NCBI GenBank assembly: GCA_947561395.2
Contig: OX387188.1
Span: 9,822,061-9,886,060 of the forward strand
From: Buxus sempervirens
Taxonomy: Eukaryota > Streptophyta > Magnoliopsida > Buxales > Buxaceae
Direction: 5' to 3'
Length of the DNA stretch: 64,000 nucleotides
Part shown: positions 41,701 through 47,800 of the stretch, piece after piece
Numbering within the stretch: the first letter of the stretch is position 1
How the letters are laid out: every line of letters starts with the position of its first letter
Position numbers and translations under genes: made by a program
The notes under the pieces: generated by a model
Databases searched by the model: none
What the model was told of the DNA's origin: nothing
The model's input: the letters and a program-made list of their open reading frames with translations, nothing else

Positions 41701-43944
41701 CCCATTGTATAACCTTGAGCTATTAAAGTGAAAATGCTTGTTTGAATTCTAAACATAGCCACTTTTTATAAAAACATTAAAGGACAGGTTTATAGCAAGC
41801 CCACCCCTCCCAAGGCCGTACTAACACCAAGTCACAATCCATTAACCCAACTGCTCAAGAAAGAAATATCTAAGTAATCATTGGTTTTTATTTGTCATAA
41901 AAAAACATTATTATCTTCACATCATCCTTGCTAATACATCACAGACACCCAAATTCTGGCCAATCATTTTTAATTCTCCTAAAATAAATCAAAGCTTCTA
42001 ATTAAATGTGATAGAATGTCCAGCATGACCAAAATATTTGACTTCCACAACGATTCTAAACCATTTGGCCAACCATATAAATAATGAATTCTTCAATTAA
42101 TTGACTTTTCACCTAAATGCACACCCATATTTTGATTTAGCCAAACCCATATAATTGGCAGAATAAAGAACCAATTCAGACATGCCCAATCCACTAATCT
42201 ATAGAATTAGCGGAAAGAAAACCATTAACATAAACCCAATCTGCTTCACCACCCCTATCTCAAGTTTTTAGCATTTTTGGCATTACTACTCCTGTAGGAC
42301 AAGAAAGAGGTTATCAGTATTCCTAGTTTGGATTAACACTGGTCTCTAGCTTTTACACAACCATCCAAAATTGTTCACCTTTTGGCATTCACTTTTATGG
42401 TTCCAAAGAGATATACATCTGTACAGTCAATTGTATGTTATTTGATTAATATGTTTCATTATGACTGATTATCAATTATCATTTGTGAATGTGTGATTCC
42501 TAGTTCATCAAAAAAAATTTGTGATTCCCATATTGTTTACAAATATTATTATATATTTTTTATATATATAAATTAACATAATAAATAAGTATTTATTTTT
42601 TCACCAAACATTATAGCTTTTTCGAGTAAAAATTAAAAAAAAATGTGTATTCAACAAAATCTCCTAGATCCAGGCGATTTTGCGTTTAACCCTGAATTGA
42701 CATTCGTTTCGATTCTTGGGCAAAGCACCAAGTGGAACCAAGACTAATAAACCTTGGTTCTAGCCCCAGCTAAGTTTGCTTAAAATAAGTAGGATAACCA
42801 CCTCACCAATAAAATACATTTTAAAGCTACTTATGGGCACACACCAAAATATGTATTAGACCTTATTCCATTGCCATCAGATGCACGAGTAAAGCTCAAT
42901 TCCTCCCCCAGAACCTTAAGTACTTACCTTGCTAAGACCTAAAATGATCCAAAAAGCAAGAAGGCAATAAACAACATATCCACAAATATAAACAAGTATC
43001 ATCTGGTACCACAAAAATATCTTAAGAGACAACATTCTAAAAACCCAAAATGTACAGATATAACAGTTACAACAAAGCAGTGTAGCTACAATAAGTCCAG
43101 TAATGTACAACAAACCTGGAGAGTTTTCCCTAGCCCCATTTCATCTGCAATGAGACATCGGCCACCTCTTCTCAGACCAAATCTTATACCATCAAGCTGG
43201 AAAGGCATAAGTGCATCTAATAATGTTTTTGGTAACTTATCTATCAATTCATTAACCTTGTCATCAGTCAAATGCTCTGGCATGCAAGGTATCCATTGGT
43301 CAGCAATAACGGAATGTGAAAGTTTCTCAACTACATTAAGTGTTACCCAGGGTATCCTTTCAAATTGAATCTTGGAATCCTTTAAACATCTCACAACCGT
43401 ATCATAATCACTGAGTTGATATACAGAAGCTGTTCCACCAACTAAATTTTGTGTATAATGCGATGACATGACCTGATCAGACAAAAAAACGACTAATTGA
43501 AACCATAATTCCTAGTCTATTCTGAATGAGTAACACTAAATAACCAAAATGGCTTCAAGAACATCCCCAATGCACTAGACAACTGAAACACACGCCAACA
43601 GAAGAAATCTTTACCATTGAAAGGCAATCATTTAGCTTCTGCCAGCATTCAGCTTCTCCAGGATACCCAAAACCGGGCACCGGCTCTGGCGTCGCAGAAA
43701 ACGCAACTGGTGAACAGATTTCAAGCCTGACGCGGAATTTTACCGGCAAAGGCTTTTCGGGACTCGGTAATGCGTTGCACATAGGATATTCAGGTTTCGG
43801 AAAAGGGTTTGGTTCCGGAGAAATCTTGCGGCACTTGAAGAGCTTCCATGGATCATGCTCTGAGGTTTCTGCCGCCTTCCGCTTCGATAGTGCAGCTAGA
43901 CGATTTGCTTCTGCCCTCTTTCTCTGCTCTTCTGTGATGTCCAT
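2994..43944 (-). CDS. ZRANB3: ZRANB3/SMARCAL1-like SNF2 DNA annealing helicase, 12 exons, 3' end outside window
   Basis: The exons, in transcript order, are 43944-43615, 43472-43116, 39124-38992, 35498-35326, 28802-28729, 28531-28496, 28399-28309, 26592-26533, 13099-12916, 4259-4066, 3752-3651 and 3104-2994. They total 1,845 nt, which is exactly 615 codons with no stop, and every junction is phase-compatible. Helicase motifs appear in order: Q ([11 protein letters not shown]), I (DEMGLGKT), Ia ([12 protein letters not shown]), II (DESH), III (LLSGTP), IV ([14 protein letters not shown]) and V ([15 protein letters not shown]). Motif VI and any C-terminal nuclease region are left of the window, past a copia insertion. 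Known family members rewind RPA-coated DNA and remodel stalled replication forks in the nucleus. Plant proteins named ZRANB3 resemble this one in the order of motifs and in the N-terminal [12 protein letters not shown] segment. SMARCAL1 is the main alternative. The intact frame suggests a working gene despite introns of up to 13.4 kb. Confidence 0.93.
3320..3487 (+). mobile_element. Au-type tRNA-derived SINE with TSD
   Basis: The sequence opens GAGCCTTGGCACAACGGTAA, the tRNA-like head with the pol III A box. A B box GGGTTCGAGTC follows at about 3374. The Au-SINE body then runs through GGAAACAGCCTCT to GTGCACTGGGCTAGCTCTTT, ending in the family's short T run. Both sides carry AGACATGTTA (3310-3319 and 3488-3497), a perfect 10-bp target-site duplication. 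It sits in intron 11 of the ZRANB3-like gene. Confidence 0.9.
3651..3752 (-). CDS. ZRANB3: ZRANB3-like exon 11 (probable second GC donor)
   Basis: This exon is 102 nt and 34 codons, phase 0 at both ends: [20 protein letters not shown] and then the segment ending FQSSNE. The acceptor is TTCCTAG|GAGTTC. In-frame joining to exon 12 needs a cut at AATGAG|GCTTGT, a GC donor that fits the consensus poorly. The nearest GT lies 4 bases downstream and would shift the frame. Confidence 0.87.
4066..4259 (-). CDS. ZRANB3: ZRANB3-like exon 10 (motif IV)
   Basis: This exon is 194 nt. The acceptor is GCTTACTTTCAG|ATAGGC, with a good pyrimidine tract. The donor is GTACAG|GTATG. It encodes [19 protein letters not shown] and then [16 protein letters not shown], which is motif IV at the start of the C-terminal helicase lobe. 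The preceding intron is 8.7 kb and carries a copia remnant and a decayed LINE. Confidence 0.92.
4260..5090. other. AT-rich intron 9 sequence, nothing recognised
   Basis: No exon, RNA gene or clear transposon is visible. A 65-codon plus frame at 4809-5006 has no recognisable motif and may belong to the decayed LINE that starts further right. Confidence 0.35.
5090..6340 (+). mobile_element. Heavily decayed LINE (RT fragments)
   Basis: Short frames in different phases match plant L1 ORF2. [20 protein letters not shown], near 5727-5790, is the RT motif otherwise seen as [15 protein letters not shown] near 5953 is the 'GLKINLxKSE' block. [15 protein letters not shown] near 6262-6310 matches the conserved [10 protein letters not shown] block. 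Many stops and frameshifts show an old copy. The ends cannot be set. It lies antisense in intron 9. Confidence 0.6.
6544..9188 (-). mobile_element. Ty1/copia retrotransposon, 5' half (gag, protease, integrase), truncated
   Basis: Reading right to left, gag (9148-8504) carries [16 protein letters not shown] and a zinc knuckle [14 protein letters not shown] near 8400-8440. Protease has [14 protein letters not shown] near 8090-8130. The GAG-pre-integrase segment has [14 protein letters not shown] and CEICQLAN. The integrase core has [12 protein letters not shown] and NGIAERK, and the C-terminal part is [11 protein letters not shown] and [15 protein letters not shown]. It then stops at about 6544 with no RT or RNase H. 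Frames are broken at several points. A TGGTATCAGCAG primer-binding site (rc of 9177-9188) follows the 5' LTR. The element is in sense orientation in intron 9. Confidence 0.9.
9189..9371 (-). repeat. 5' LTR of the truncated copia element
   Basis: The 183 bp are bounded by TGTTAGAG and CTCTACA on the plus strand, imperfect terminal inverted repeats of the TG...CA type. They directly adjoin the tRNA-iMet-type primer-binding site. No partner LTR is found near 6544, consistent with truncation of the other end. Confidence 0.65.
9372..10110. other. AT-rich intron 9 sequence
   Basis: There is long A/T-rich sequence with homopolymer runs and no recognised exon, RNA or transposon domain. The right edge (GGGGTATTACAG near 10105) resembles the end of a gypsy-type LTR in minus orientation, but no other boundary was found. 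Confidence 0.35.
10110..11008 (+). repeat. Truncated gypsy-type LTR (3' part)
   Basis: The segment ends CTAGGACGTTACA at 11008, the same 3' terminus style as the inverted LTRs at 54,835 and 44,822 (GGGGCGTTACA / GAGGTGTTACA when read minus). Its T-rich transcribed-looking body resembles those LTRs. An A17 run lies at 10972-10988. The 5' terminus (TGTAAAACCCC) was not found, so it looks truncated. Assignment rests on terminus similarity alone. Confidence 0.45.
11009..12915. other. Intron 9 sequence flanking exon 9, nothing recognised
   Basis: It holds a C14 run (11285-11298), a short TA microsatellite near 12570 and several sub-100-codon frames without known motifs. No transposon domain was seen. 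It ends at the donor of exon 9. Confidence 0.35.
12916..13099 (-). CDS. ZRANB3: ZRANB3-like exon 9
   Basis: This exon is 184 nt. The acceptor is GTGATAG|ATACGG. The donor AATG|GTGAGG is preferred over GAG|GTTTTG because only it matches the phase of exon 10. It encodes [20 protein letters not shown] and a variable linker that ends in NMPN. LPPKRRQ is a hallmark of this SNF2 subfamily. Confidence 0.91.
13612..13912 (+). mobile_element. TRIM-like miniature LTR retroelement
   Basis: Two diverged direct terminal repeats of about 70-75 bp are seen: TGTTGGGCCCTTTGAT at 13612 and TGTTGAGACCTTTGAC at 13837. Both run into GCTTTT...TTGATCATTA or TTGGTCATTAATA. Right after the first copy comes TTGGTATCAAAATGGGAGG (13683), which fits a primer-binding site for initiator Met tRNA. 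With about 155 bp of internal sequence and no coding capacity, this matches a terminal-repeat retrotransposon in miniature. TSDs were not found. Confidence 0.55.
14221..16900 (+). repeat. Gypsy-type LTR containing a minisatellite, 3' end lost
   Basis: It begins TGTAAAACCCCGACCC, the 5' terminus shared by the gypsy-type LTRs of this window. It then carries the tandem minisatellite (14,700-15,515), an apparently transcribed AG-rich segment and an ATTAATCGCG repeat cluster (16,095-16,225). The related sequence at 50,797-51,600 has the same order: minisatellite, then ATTAATCGCG cluster. The right end is obscured where the LINE starts. Confidence 0.55.
14700..15515 (+). repeat. Degenerate ~20-bp minisatellite (AAGGTACCCCC family)
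   Basis: Roughly forty units of about 19-22 bp follow the pattern CCCC-AA-TATTACCTAAAGTAC, with frequent indels and C-run length changes (C14 at 14828-14841). The same family occurs at 44,650-44,815 and 50,800-51,235. It is non-coding and lies in intron 8 of the ZRANB3-like gene. Confidence 0.85.
16950..20950 (+). mobile_element. L1-type LINE, nearly complete ORF2, degenerate
   Basis: ORF2 opens at about 17286 with [12 protein letters not shown], the apurinic endonuclease domain, and continues with [10 protein letters not shown] and the [16 protein letters not shown] catalytic region near 17830. The RT runs from 18,500 to 19,500 with [38 protein letters not shown] and an intact FFADDAVIF box near 19350. 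The zf-RVT zinc domain is at 20,387-20,880 ([34 protein letters not shown]). The copy ends in an (AAAT)n tail at 20931-20950. Frameshifts and stops throughout make it inactive. It is antisense in intron 8. Confidence 0.9.
20970..21620 (-). mobile_element. RTE-type LINE remnant with internal tandem duplication
   Basis: On the minus strand the sequence at about 21195-21105 reads [20 protein letters not shown] and then [10 protein letters not shown], matching the RTE reverse transcriptase block '[18 protein letters not shown] ... KDLHMVFIDLEKAYD'. A 132-bp unit is duplicated in tandem inside it (21132-21263 and 21264-21392), with a third partial copy to 21435. No intact frame remains. Confidence 0.75.
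21621..23340. other. AT-rich intron 8 sequence with poly-C tract
   Basis: No exon or transposon domain was recognised. A run of 28 C (22049-22076) followed by A8 is present. The K-rich 71-codon plus frame at 22574-22789 reflects A-rich composition and is not taken as a gene. Confidence 0.4.
23340..25755 (+). mobile_element. 5'-truncated L1-type LINE (RT and zf-RVT), second family
   Basis: RT begins with [16 protein letters not shown] near 23370 and [17 protein letters not shown] sequence. It continues with [42 protein letters not shown] and [11 protein letters not shown]. The last of these is the catalytic box, with FADD changed to FAND. Zinc domain pieces follow ([13 protein letters not shown] and [17 protein letters not shown] near 25,120-25,270), then [16 protein letters not shown]. 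The tail is A-rich (25730-25755). Stops and frameshifts are numerous. A 91-bp insertion splits it at 23,639. Confidence 0.85.
23639..23730 (+). mobile_element. Short retroposed insert with A-tail and 17-18 bp TSD
   Basis: Inside the LINE, about 91 bp ending in A10 are flanked by AGAAAGCTCTTGACACT on both sides (23622-23638 and 23731-23747). The preceding A may extend the match to 18 bp. The TSD length plus A-tail is the signature of LINE-driven insertion of a short RNA-derived sequence. The insert contains a (TA)n microsatellite (about 23,657-23,700). Its source RNA is not recognised. Confidence 0.8.
25756..26532. other. Intron 8 sequence, nothing recognised
   Basis: This is AT-rich, with A and T runs near 25780 and 26070. 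It leads directly to the donor side of exon 8. Confidence 0.35.
26533..26592 (-). CDS. ZRANB3: ZRANB3-like exon 8
   Basis: This exon has 60 nt and exactly 20 codons, [20 protein letters not shown]. The acceptor is CATGTAG|GATTTT and the donor GTTATG|GTATGT. The sequence leads directly into the conserved IRRLKEHVL of exon 9. The two are separated by the largest intron (13.4 kb), which holds two LINEs, an RTE remnant, a minisatellite LTR and a TRIM-like element. Confidence 0.93.
26593..27085. other. Intron 7 sequence, nothing recognised
   Basis: No coding, RNA or transposon signal was found between the acceptor of exon 8 and the TRIM-like block. Confidence 0.35.
27085..27480 (-). mobile_element. 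TRIM-like LTR element, inverted copy
   Basis: On the minus strand the right arm reads GGATGAAACCAGTGAGGGG, GCCCTTCCTATCGCCTATGG and GGTCTTATAG. It is followed by TTTGTAATAGAGCCAGG (rc of 27294-27310), a diverged Met-tRNA primer-binding site. A second copy of the GGATACAGATGAAGCCCTC...TATATGGGCCAAGTG block ends at about 27,090. Two repeats around a short non-coding interior suggest a TRIM. It faces the copy at 27,520-27,975. Confidence 0.5.
27520..27975 (+). mobile_element. TRIM-like LTR element, plus-strand copy
   Basis: Two direct repeats share the order CACATCGGATACGGATGAAA, then ATGGCAAA..., then TCGCCCATTGGTTTTACGA (27,545-27,635) and CACATCAAATACAGAGGGAA, then CATATGGGCAAAGTG, then TCGCCCATGGTTTTTAGGA (27,870-27,960). 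After the first repeat comes TTGATATCAGAGGCAGC (27664-27680), which fits a primer-binding site. About 110 bp of non-coding interior lies between the repeats. It sits in intron 7. Confidence 0.55.
28309..28399 (-). CDS. ZRANB3: ZRANB3-like exon 7
   Basis: This exon is 91 nt, with acceptor TTTAG|GCCTGG and donor CCAAG|GTAATA. Its first base completes Trp, then 30 codons follow ([20 protein letters not shown] and ten more). This is the conserved segment after motif III that links the two RecA-like lobes. Confidence 0.92.
28496..28531 (-). CDS. ZRANB3: ZRANB3-like exon 6 (36-nt microexon, GC donor)
   Basis: This 36-nt exon encodes [11 protein letters not shown] and the first two bases of a Trp codon. 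The acceptor is TTACAG|GCCGTA. The donor must be GC (TTATG|GCAAGT), because only that cut restores MLW-PGLLG across the junction in frame. GCAAGT is the standard consensus for minor GC-AG introns. The conserved family sequence here runs [15 protein letters not shown]. Confidence 0.9.
28729..28802 (-). CDS. ZRANB3: ZRANB3-like exon 5 (motif III)
   Basis: This exon is 74 nt, with acceptor ATGGCAG|ACAAAA and donor TCAAG|GTTGTA. It encodes [20 protein letters not shown] followed by PSLS. LLSGTP is SNF2 motif III. It ends two bases into a codon, which exon 6 completes as Arg. Confidence 0.93.
28803..29396. other. Intron 4 sequence next to exon 5, nothing recognised
   Basis: No coding or transposon signal was recognised between the acceptor of exon 5 and the RTE remnant. 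Confidence 0.35.
29397..29800 (-). mobile_element. RTE-type LINE remnant, C-terminal end
   Basis: The minus frame 29648-29397 contains [20 protein letters not shown] and [14 protein letters not shown], the conserved RTE C-terminal block 'I.DKIRENRLRWFGHV.RRP.DAPVRRC'. Upstream sequence to about 29,790 fits the preceding '[15 protein letters not shown]' segment in broken frames. The element lies in sense orientation in intron 4. Confidence 0.75.
30179..30729. repeat. Large inverted repeat / foldback element
   Basis: Two arms of about 182 bp (30179-30361 and 30549-30729) are close inverted copies. Each contains GCTAGGGTGTCCTCCAT, AGAAATGAGCAATG, a (TA)n run and GCACTAGCTGC-type ends. The roughly 187-bp spacer holds an inverted copy of the sequence just outside the left arm (AAACCCCCCATTTTTT, 30430-30446, against 30165-30181). 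It could be a foldback transposon or two nested insertions. The RNA of this intron would form a long hairpin here. Confidence 0.8.
31178..33970 (-). pseudogene. hAT-superfamily transposase (BED zinc finger, DUF659-type core), decayed
   Basis: A start at 33970 ([12 protein letters not shown]) is followed by a BED-type finger, [20 protein letters not shown] then [10 protein letters not shown], near 33,870-33,770. The transposase core includes [29 protein letters not shown] and [20 protein letters not shown] (33,110-33,045). That last stretch holds the conserved GWTG-type box of DUF659 hAT proteins. The C-terminal part near 31,660-31,440 has [17 protein letters not shown], then an acidic tail to about 31,178. 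Several in-frame stops (for example in the first 60 codons) and frameshifts make it a pseudogene. It is in sense orientation in intron 4. Confidence 0.8.
34358..34712. repeat. Tandem 159-bp repeats with palindromic core beside the hAT gene
   Basis: Three copies of a CGACA(C/T)C(C/G)-AT...GGGTGTC motif start at 34363, 34522 and 34681, spaced exactly 159 bp. The best copy is palindromic: GCGACACCC at 34680-34688 pairs with GGGTGTCGC at 34700-34708. The AT-rich spacers are similar to each other. Subterminal repeats of this kind bind transposase in many hAT and CACTA elements, which is the inference here. Confidence 0.7.
34713..35325. other. Intron 4 sequence upstream of the hAT remnant
   Basis: It contains a cluster of short dyads near 34,950-35,015 (GCGCAAATCGCAC, GATCGCACGCATGCGAT, GCACATGTGCGAT) that may belong to the hAT 5' terminal region. 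No gene was seen. Confidence 0.35.
35326..35498 (-). CDS. ZRANB3: ZRANB3-like exon 4 (motif II, DESH)
   Basis: This exon is 173 nt, with acceptor TTTCCAG|TTTTTG and donor AGAAGAG|GTAGG. It encodes [20 protein letters not shown] followed by [16 protein letters not shown] is the Walker B box for ATP hydrolysis, in the form used by this helicase group. The next intron is 6.5 kb and contains the hAT remnant and the foldback element. Confidence 0.94.
35499..37325. other. Intron 3 sequence, nothing recognised
   Basis: It is AT-rich with no conserved coding motif. The 72-codon plus frame at 36467-36685 has no family match. Confidence 0.35.
37325..38296 (+). mobile_element. 5'-truncated L1 LINE fragment (zf-RVT end)
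   Basis: It encodes [35 protein letters not shown] and [20 protein letters not shown], then [20 protein letters not shown]. This parallels the 3' part of the LINE at 20,160-20,880 closely enough to be the same family. One zinc-binding Cys of that copy (CVMCK) is changed here (CVMSK). Frames are broken and the tail is A-rich (38278-38296). It is antisense in intron 3. Confidence 0.88.
38297..38991. other. Intron 3 sequence next to exon 3, nothing recognised
   Basis: It is AT-rich with a T15 run near 38535. A short AG repeat (about 38978-38988) lies beside the exon 3 donor. Confidence 0.35.
38992..39124 (-). CDS. ZRANB3: ZRANB3-like exon 3 (motif Ia)
   Basis: This exon is 133 nt, with acceptor TTTCCAG|GCAATT and donor CATTTAG|GTACTC. 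It encodes [20 protein letters not shown] and then a segment with [11 protein letters not shown], the SNF2 motif Ia region that contacts DNA. It ends one base into a codon, which exon 4 completes. Confidence 0.93.
39125..40550. other. Intron 2 sequence, nothing recognised
   Basis: No coding motif was found. Sequence is AT-rich with a T16 run near 39860. Confidence 0.35.
40550..41500 (-). mobile_element. RTE-type LINE remnant
   Basis: On the minus strand near 40,925-40,850 broken frames read [19 protein letters not shown], matching the RTE block 'DDIVLVDETREGVNAKLELWR' that follows the catalytic YADD. Other stretches at 41,150-41,290 resemble the RTE remnant at 21,060-21,230, for example AAGGTCTCTTTTCTTCTCT and ACTTGGGTTATTTT. 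No frame is intact. Confidence 0.6.
41501..43115. other. Intron 2 sequence next to exon 2
   Basis: It holds only AT-rich sequence and a short TA run near 42,555. The distal part near 41,560-41,760 may extend the RTE remnant. No gene was recognised. Confidence 0.3.
43116..43472 (-). CDS. ZRANB3: ZRANB3-like exon 2 (motifs Q and I)
   Basis: This exon has 119 codons, phase 0 at both ends. The acceptor is CTGATCAG|GTCATG and the donor CTCCAG|GTTTG. It encodes the end of the possible HARP-like segment ([16 protein letters not shown]), the Q motif and the Walker A motif DEMGLGKT needed for ATP binding. A 4.0 kb intron follows. Confidence 0.93.
43615..43944 (-). CDS. ZRANB3: ZRANB3-like exon 1
   Basis: This exon has 110 codons. 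The start ATG sits in ACCATGG, a strong initiation context, and no longer in-frame alternative is visible upstream. The protein begins [20 protein letters not shown], a basic helical N-terminus typical of SMARCAL1/ZRANB3-class proteins. A proline-rich stretch follows, and then the start of a possible HARP-like module ([11 protein letters not shown]). The donor is TCAATG|GTAAAG and the phase is 0. The next intron is only 142 bp. Confidence 0.92.
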
Positions 43945-44640
43945 GGTTCAGGATTGTTTGTTGATGGATCTATAGTCAGGGTTTTGTTGAAGCCATCAGG
44001 AAGTAGTTAGGGTTTTGAACTAGAAAATGAGGAGTTGGTAAAGCAAATAGGCGGGAAAGGAAACACCTGTATTTCGTTATAGCGGCGGTCATAGAAACGT
44101 GGGAAATTTACAGTAACACCCCTCATTCTCTCTCCCCCGCCAATTTATTCTCAGATCCTTTGTGAAGCAAACGCATTCTCTATGCAGCGTAATCTAACGA
44201 ACCAAATTAAATCAAGGCTATTATAGTAATTTTGACCGCAACACTTAAAAAACTATTAAAACTTCTCCTCGGCTCTCTCCTCGTCTTGATGAAAACGCGC
44301 GAAACATTTTATTTTATATAATTTATAATCTCCTCGACGTCCGAACTTTCGCACTTTACTGTGTTTACTTAGACTTTGGCGGAAAAGGTTAAGGAAGGCA
44401 ACTTCCACTTCCACGTGTTAAGGAAGGGAGCACCACTCCACATTATTCGTTTCTATTTAAGACTCCACCAACAAATCCAAACCAGGTACATAAACATATT
44501 TTTGGTTTTTTCTATTAATGTCCCTTCTCTGAAACCCCACCCCCCCCCCCCCCCCTCCCTGCGGAACCTGATGAAACCTTAAATAAATACAGTACTAAAT
44601 AAAACAAATTATAGTCAAGTGTATTTTTTAGGAGTAATCC
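43945..44640 (-). promoter_or_regulatory. 5' flank and promoter region of the ZRANB3-like gene
   Basis: This sequence lies upstream of the start codon and holds the three E2F-like motifs noted above. A pyrimidine-rich strand and a C15 run (44541-44555) follow further out. No clear TATA box is seen within 200 bp of the ATG, and the transcription start cannot be placed. No convincing second gene is visible on the plus strand. Confidence 0.45.
44050..44058 (-). promoter_or_regulatory. E2F-type site upstream of the ZRANB3-like gene
   Basis: On the gene's sense strand this reads TTTCCCGCC, a perfect match to the E2F consensus TTTSSCGS, about 106 bp upstream of the start codon. A second candidate, TTTCGCGC, lies at 44297-44304, and a weaker TTTGGCGG at 44375-44382. 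In plants E2F drives S-phase genes, which would suit a replication-fork helicase. Binding is inferred only from the motif and its position. Confidence 0.5.
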
Positions 44641-44649
44641 ACCACACAT

Positions 44650-44821
44650 CCATAGGGTACCATGTGGTATCCTCAAAATGAAAAATAGGTACCCCCATGG
44701 TACACTTGGGATACTTAAAAATTATTCAAAAGTAAAGGGAGATAATAAATTTGTAACTACAATTCGAATATATAGAGTACCAATTAAGTAATAGGTACCT
44801 CCCCAAATAAGCCATAGGTTT
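44650..44821 (+). repeat. Minisatellite-type LTR, left flank of the nested insertion
   Basis: It contains CATAGGGTACCATG, AGGTACCCCCATGGTACAC and CCCCAAATAAGCCATAGG. These are units of the family seen at 14.7-15.5 kb and 50.8-51.2 kb. It stops where the element starting TGTAACACCTCGG is inserted and resumes at 50,796. Confidence 0.65.
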
Positions 44822-47800
44822 TGTAACACCTCGGTTCCGAATCCAATTCCCAAAACCCGAGGTGTTATGGTAAGTAACAAAAACAACTAAATTATGAATA
44901 ATTTAAAACTTTTTCTTTCTTTAATATCAGAGTAAATGCAGAATCCTAAAGTAATTTCATTATTTATTAATGATTATCATATACAAAAGATTTCAATACA
45001 ACTATAAAACTATCCCGTTGTAACTAGTCCAAAGTTTATCGTCCTCGCCAAGAGTACCTGAAAAATGGGAGAAACCAGAGTAAAAATAAATCTCAACAAC
45101 TAGCAATGTACATGATATAAAATAGTTCATAATTTTTCAATAATAGTCATGAGGTGAACGATAAAACCAAAACCACGATAATACGATGATATAACAATAA
45201 CAATTACCAATCCAAAACAAACATGTGTGACATAATAGGACTCGTGATCTGAAACCACCTAATAAGATATTCATGCCCCCATATTTCGCCACATCACTAC
45301 TTACATGATAGATGGAGCCCACACCTGCAGTCACTGCCATCTCCTCCGTCAACCACCAATGCATATCACCCACGAATGGGTTAGCGAGTACAATCCCCAA
45401 TCCAAATACCAACAAAACCCGCATCCGCGGAAATAATAAACAAGGGAACACCAATCCAATCAAAGATTAATGGACCACGACTAATATCAGTGTAGGTGCA
45501 AATCACGAGTGAACTTCAAGCACGGCCAATCATAGCTCCAAAGGTGCGAGTCACAAGTAACCTATCAACATGACCAATATAAAGCTCGTGAAAGTCGATA
45601 TCTCATTGAAGCACACGATGGTAACCCAAATAACCATCAATCCAAATACACTGTTGCCGATCGACAAACTCGGCTAAGACCAGGCCGCACCTGCAGCGGT
45701 CGAAGATTGCTGCCTACGTCGCCCGCACCTGCAAGTACGACAGACCACATACTGGGGAGTTCCGAACAAGAATAACTTCCCAGCCAATTCCATTTCACTT
45801 CCTAGCTAAGCTATGGATCCATACTAAGCATTGCCCACTAGACACAACTCACATTCACAACATTGAATAACTCAAAAATGCAATATTCAATGTTAAACCT
45901 CGTACAAATACTTACAACAAAGTACCAATTGATGTATTCAATAGTAATTTCCAAAACCACGGTGTTGAACCAAGAGATATTCCGAGTAACCAATAAGCAG
46001 CTCTTAAAGAGAGTTCTAGGTCATTTGATAAGAAAAGTACGAGAGTATACACAAATTCTTTATAATAAAGTTCATATGTGAGTTATGTTAGTGTGGGTAT
46101 ACTTAGTTTATCTTTCTATATCCTTATTTATGTCAATATTTATTTCCTACAATATTACCCCAATTCCTACACTTTGGTTCATCCTAAAATCCTTATTTAC
46201 CAATTAATACCCTAAATCTCCAAACCTTATGGTTTATGTTATTGGTTCTTTCCTGGAGTTAATTTAGGTCTATTATGACTTGTTCGACAAGGTTTCATCC
46301 CTAGATTCCTAATGAAAGTTATCTAAGTATATAGATTCCACCAAAACTAGACTACTTTGATTTTAAGGTATTCATCGTCCCAATTAATTATTGTTTTATC
46401 CTAATTTTATTCTATCACTTCCTACATCTCACGTTACCCTAATTACAGGTGTTACAATCTTAAAATTCCAAGAAAAATCATTAAAAATTAAATTTGGGCA
46501 CAAATCCCAAGTTTCTAAATTCTGACAAATGGTTGCTCGAAGGGGCGCTCGAGCGACTGTTCTAGTGGCTGAGTTTCCAGGTTCTGTTAAGTTTCACAAG
46601 CCTAACGCCTGATGTAGCGCTCGAGCGGTGTCTCGAGCGCTCCGACGATAACACTGTTTTTCTTTTCTTTTACGGGAATTTCGAATTTTCTATTCATAAT
46701 ATTAGTTTGATTTGATTCTAAACATCTGATTTCCATCCTAAGCTAGTTCTGAGACAACCCTAAACTAATATCATCATCCTTCTACTCATCTTGGGTTTCT
46801 TTCTAAGTTTAAAATCACCATGGTCAACTCTTTCTTGGTTTTTAAAGAAAGTTGTAAGCACCTTATTTTTGCACCCCTGGAAGTGCTGAAAATGAAAACC
46901 CTGGTGGAAAAGTCAAACCCTGAGGGGGTAAAAAGTTGACCTCTGATCAAGTGATAATTGGCCACCTTGCTTTATCTCAATGGATTGAGAATCTCGACAC
47001 GGTTCCAACGCAACTGAGTTTGTTGGAATCGGAGTTCGGATGAAGGATTTGTGGGCCGGTCAAATTTGAGGGGGAGTCAAAAGTTGACTTTTCGCGAAAC
47101 CCCAAATCAAGTGCTTAGCCTTGTCCCATTGGATAGAGGACCTCGATATGGTTCTAACGCAATTGAGTTTGCCCAAATCGGAGTCCAGATGAAGAAGATA
47201 TGAGCAGTTGAAGTTCCCGAGCGGCAAAACTGGAAACTGCACACGTGGCACAGAAACTGCGCACGTGGCAGCAAACGCAGCAAAATATCTCAGGGACTAA
47301 ATTTCAAATATCCAAAAATTGTCAAAATATCTCAAGGACTAAACCAAAATTTGCAGGGGGCAATCCGTAGATATCCAAAAGTGCCAAATCGGTCGAATCG
47401 GTCAAGTCGAGGGGTAAATCTATAATTTTTTCGATTTGTATCCGACCAAATATGTTGGATACACATACTTTTATGTATATCCGACACTATTCATCGGATA
47501 CAAAGAGATCCGCCCGCGAGATTTGCGCCGATTCCCCGACAAATTCACGGCGGCATTTAATTTTTGAAATTATTATGTCTTGTATCCGACATTTTATGTC
47601 GGATACAAAGGAAGCTTAGTGTATCCGACATTAAATGCCGGATACAAAAAGTTTGCTATAAAAAGGCAACAGTAGCCCCATTTCGGGGGTTGGCTTCTTT
47701 TTAGGCTGTTTCCACCCCTTCTCCCCCGCCACACCTGGTCCGAAACCTCCCACTTTAACCCCTCCTTGCTCACCCAAATCTTGAAGACCATTCTTTCACT

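Noticed and set aside
43150..43975. Plus frames of 66-72 codons
   Set aside because: They mirror exons 1 and 2 of the ZRANB3-like gene.
44822..44822. A TSD for the 44,822-50,795 element
   Set aside because: The flanks GGTTT and AGTTG match at only three of five positions, so no duplication is claimed.
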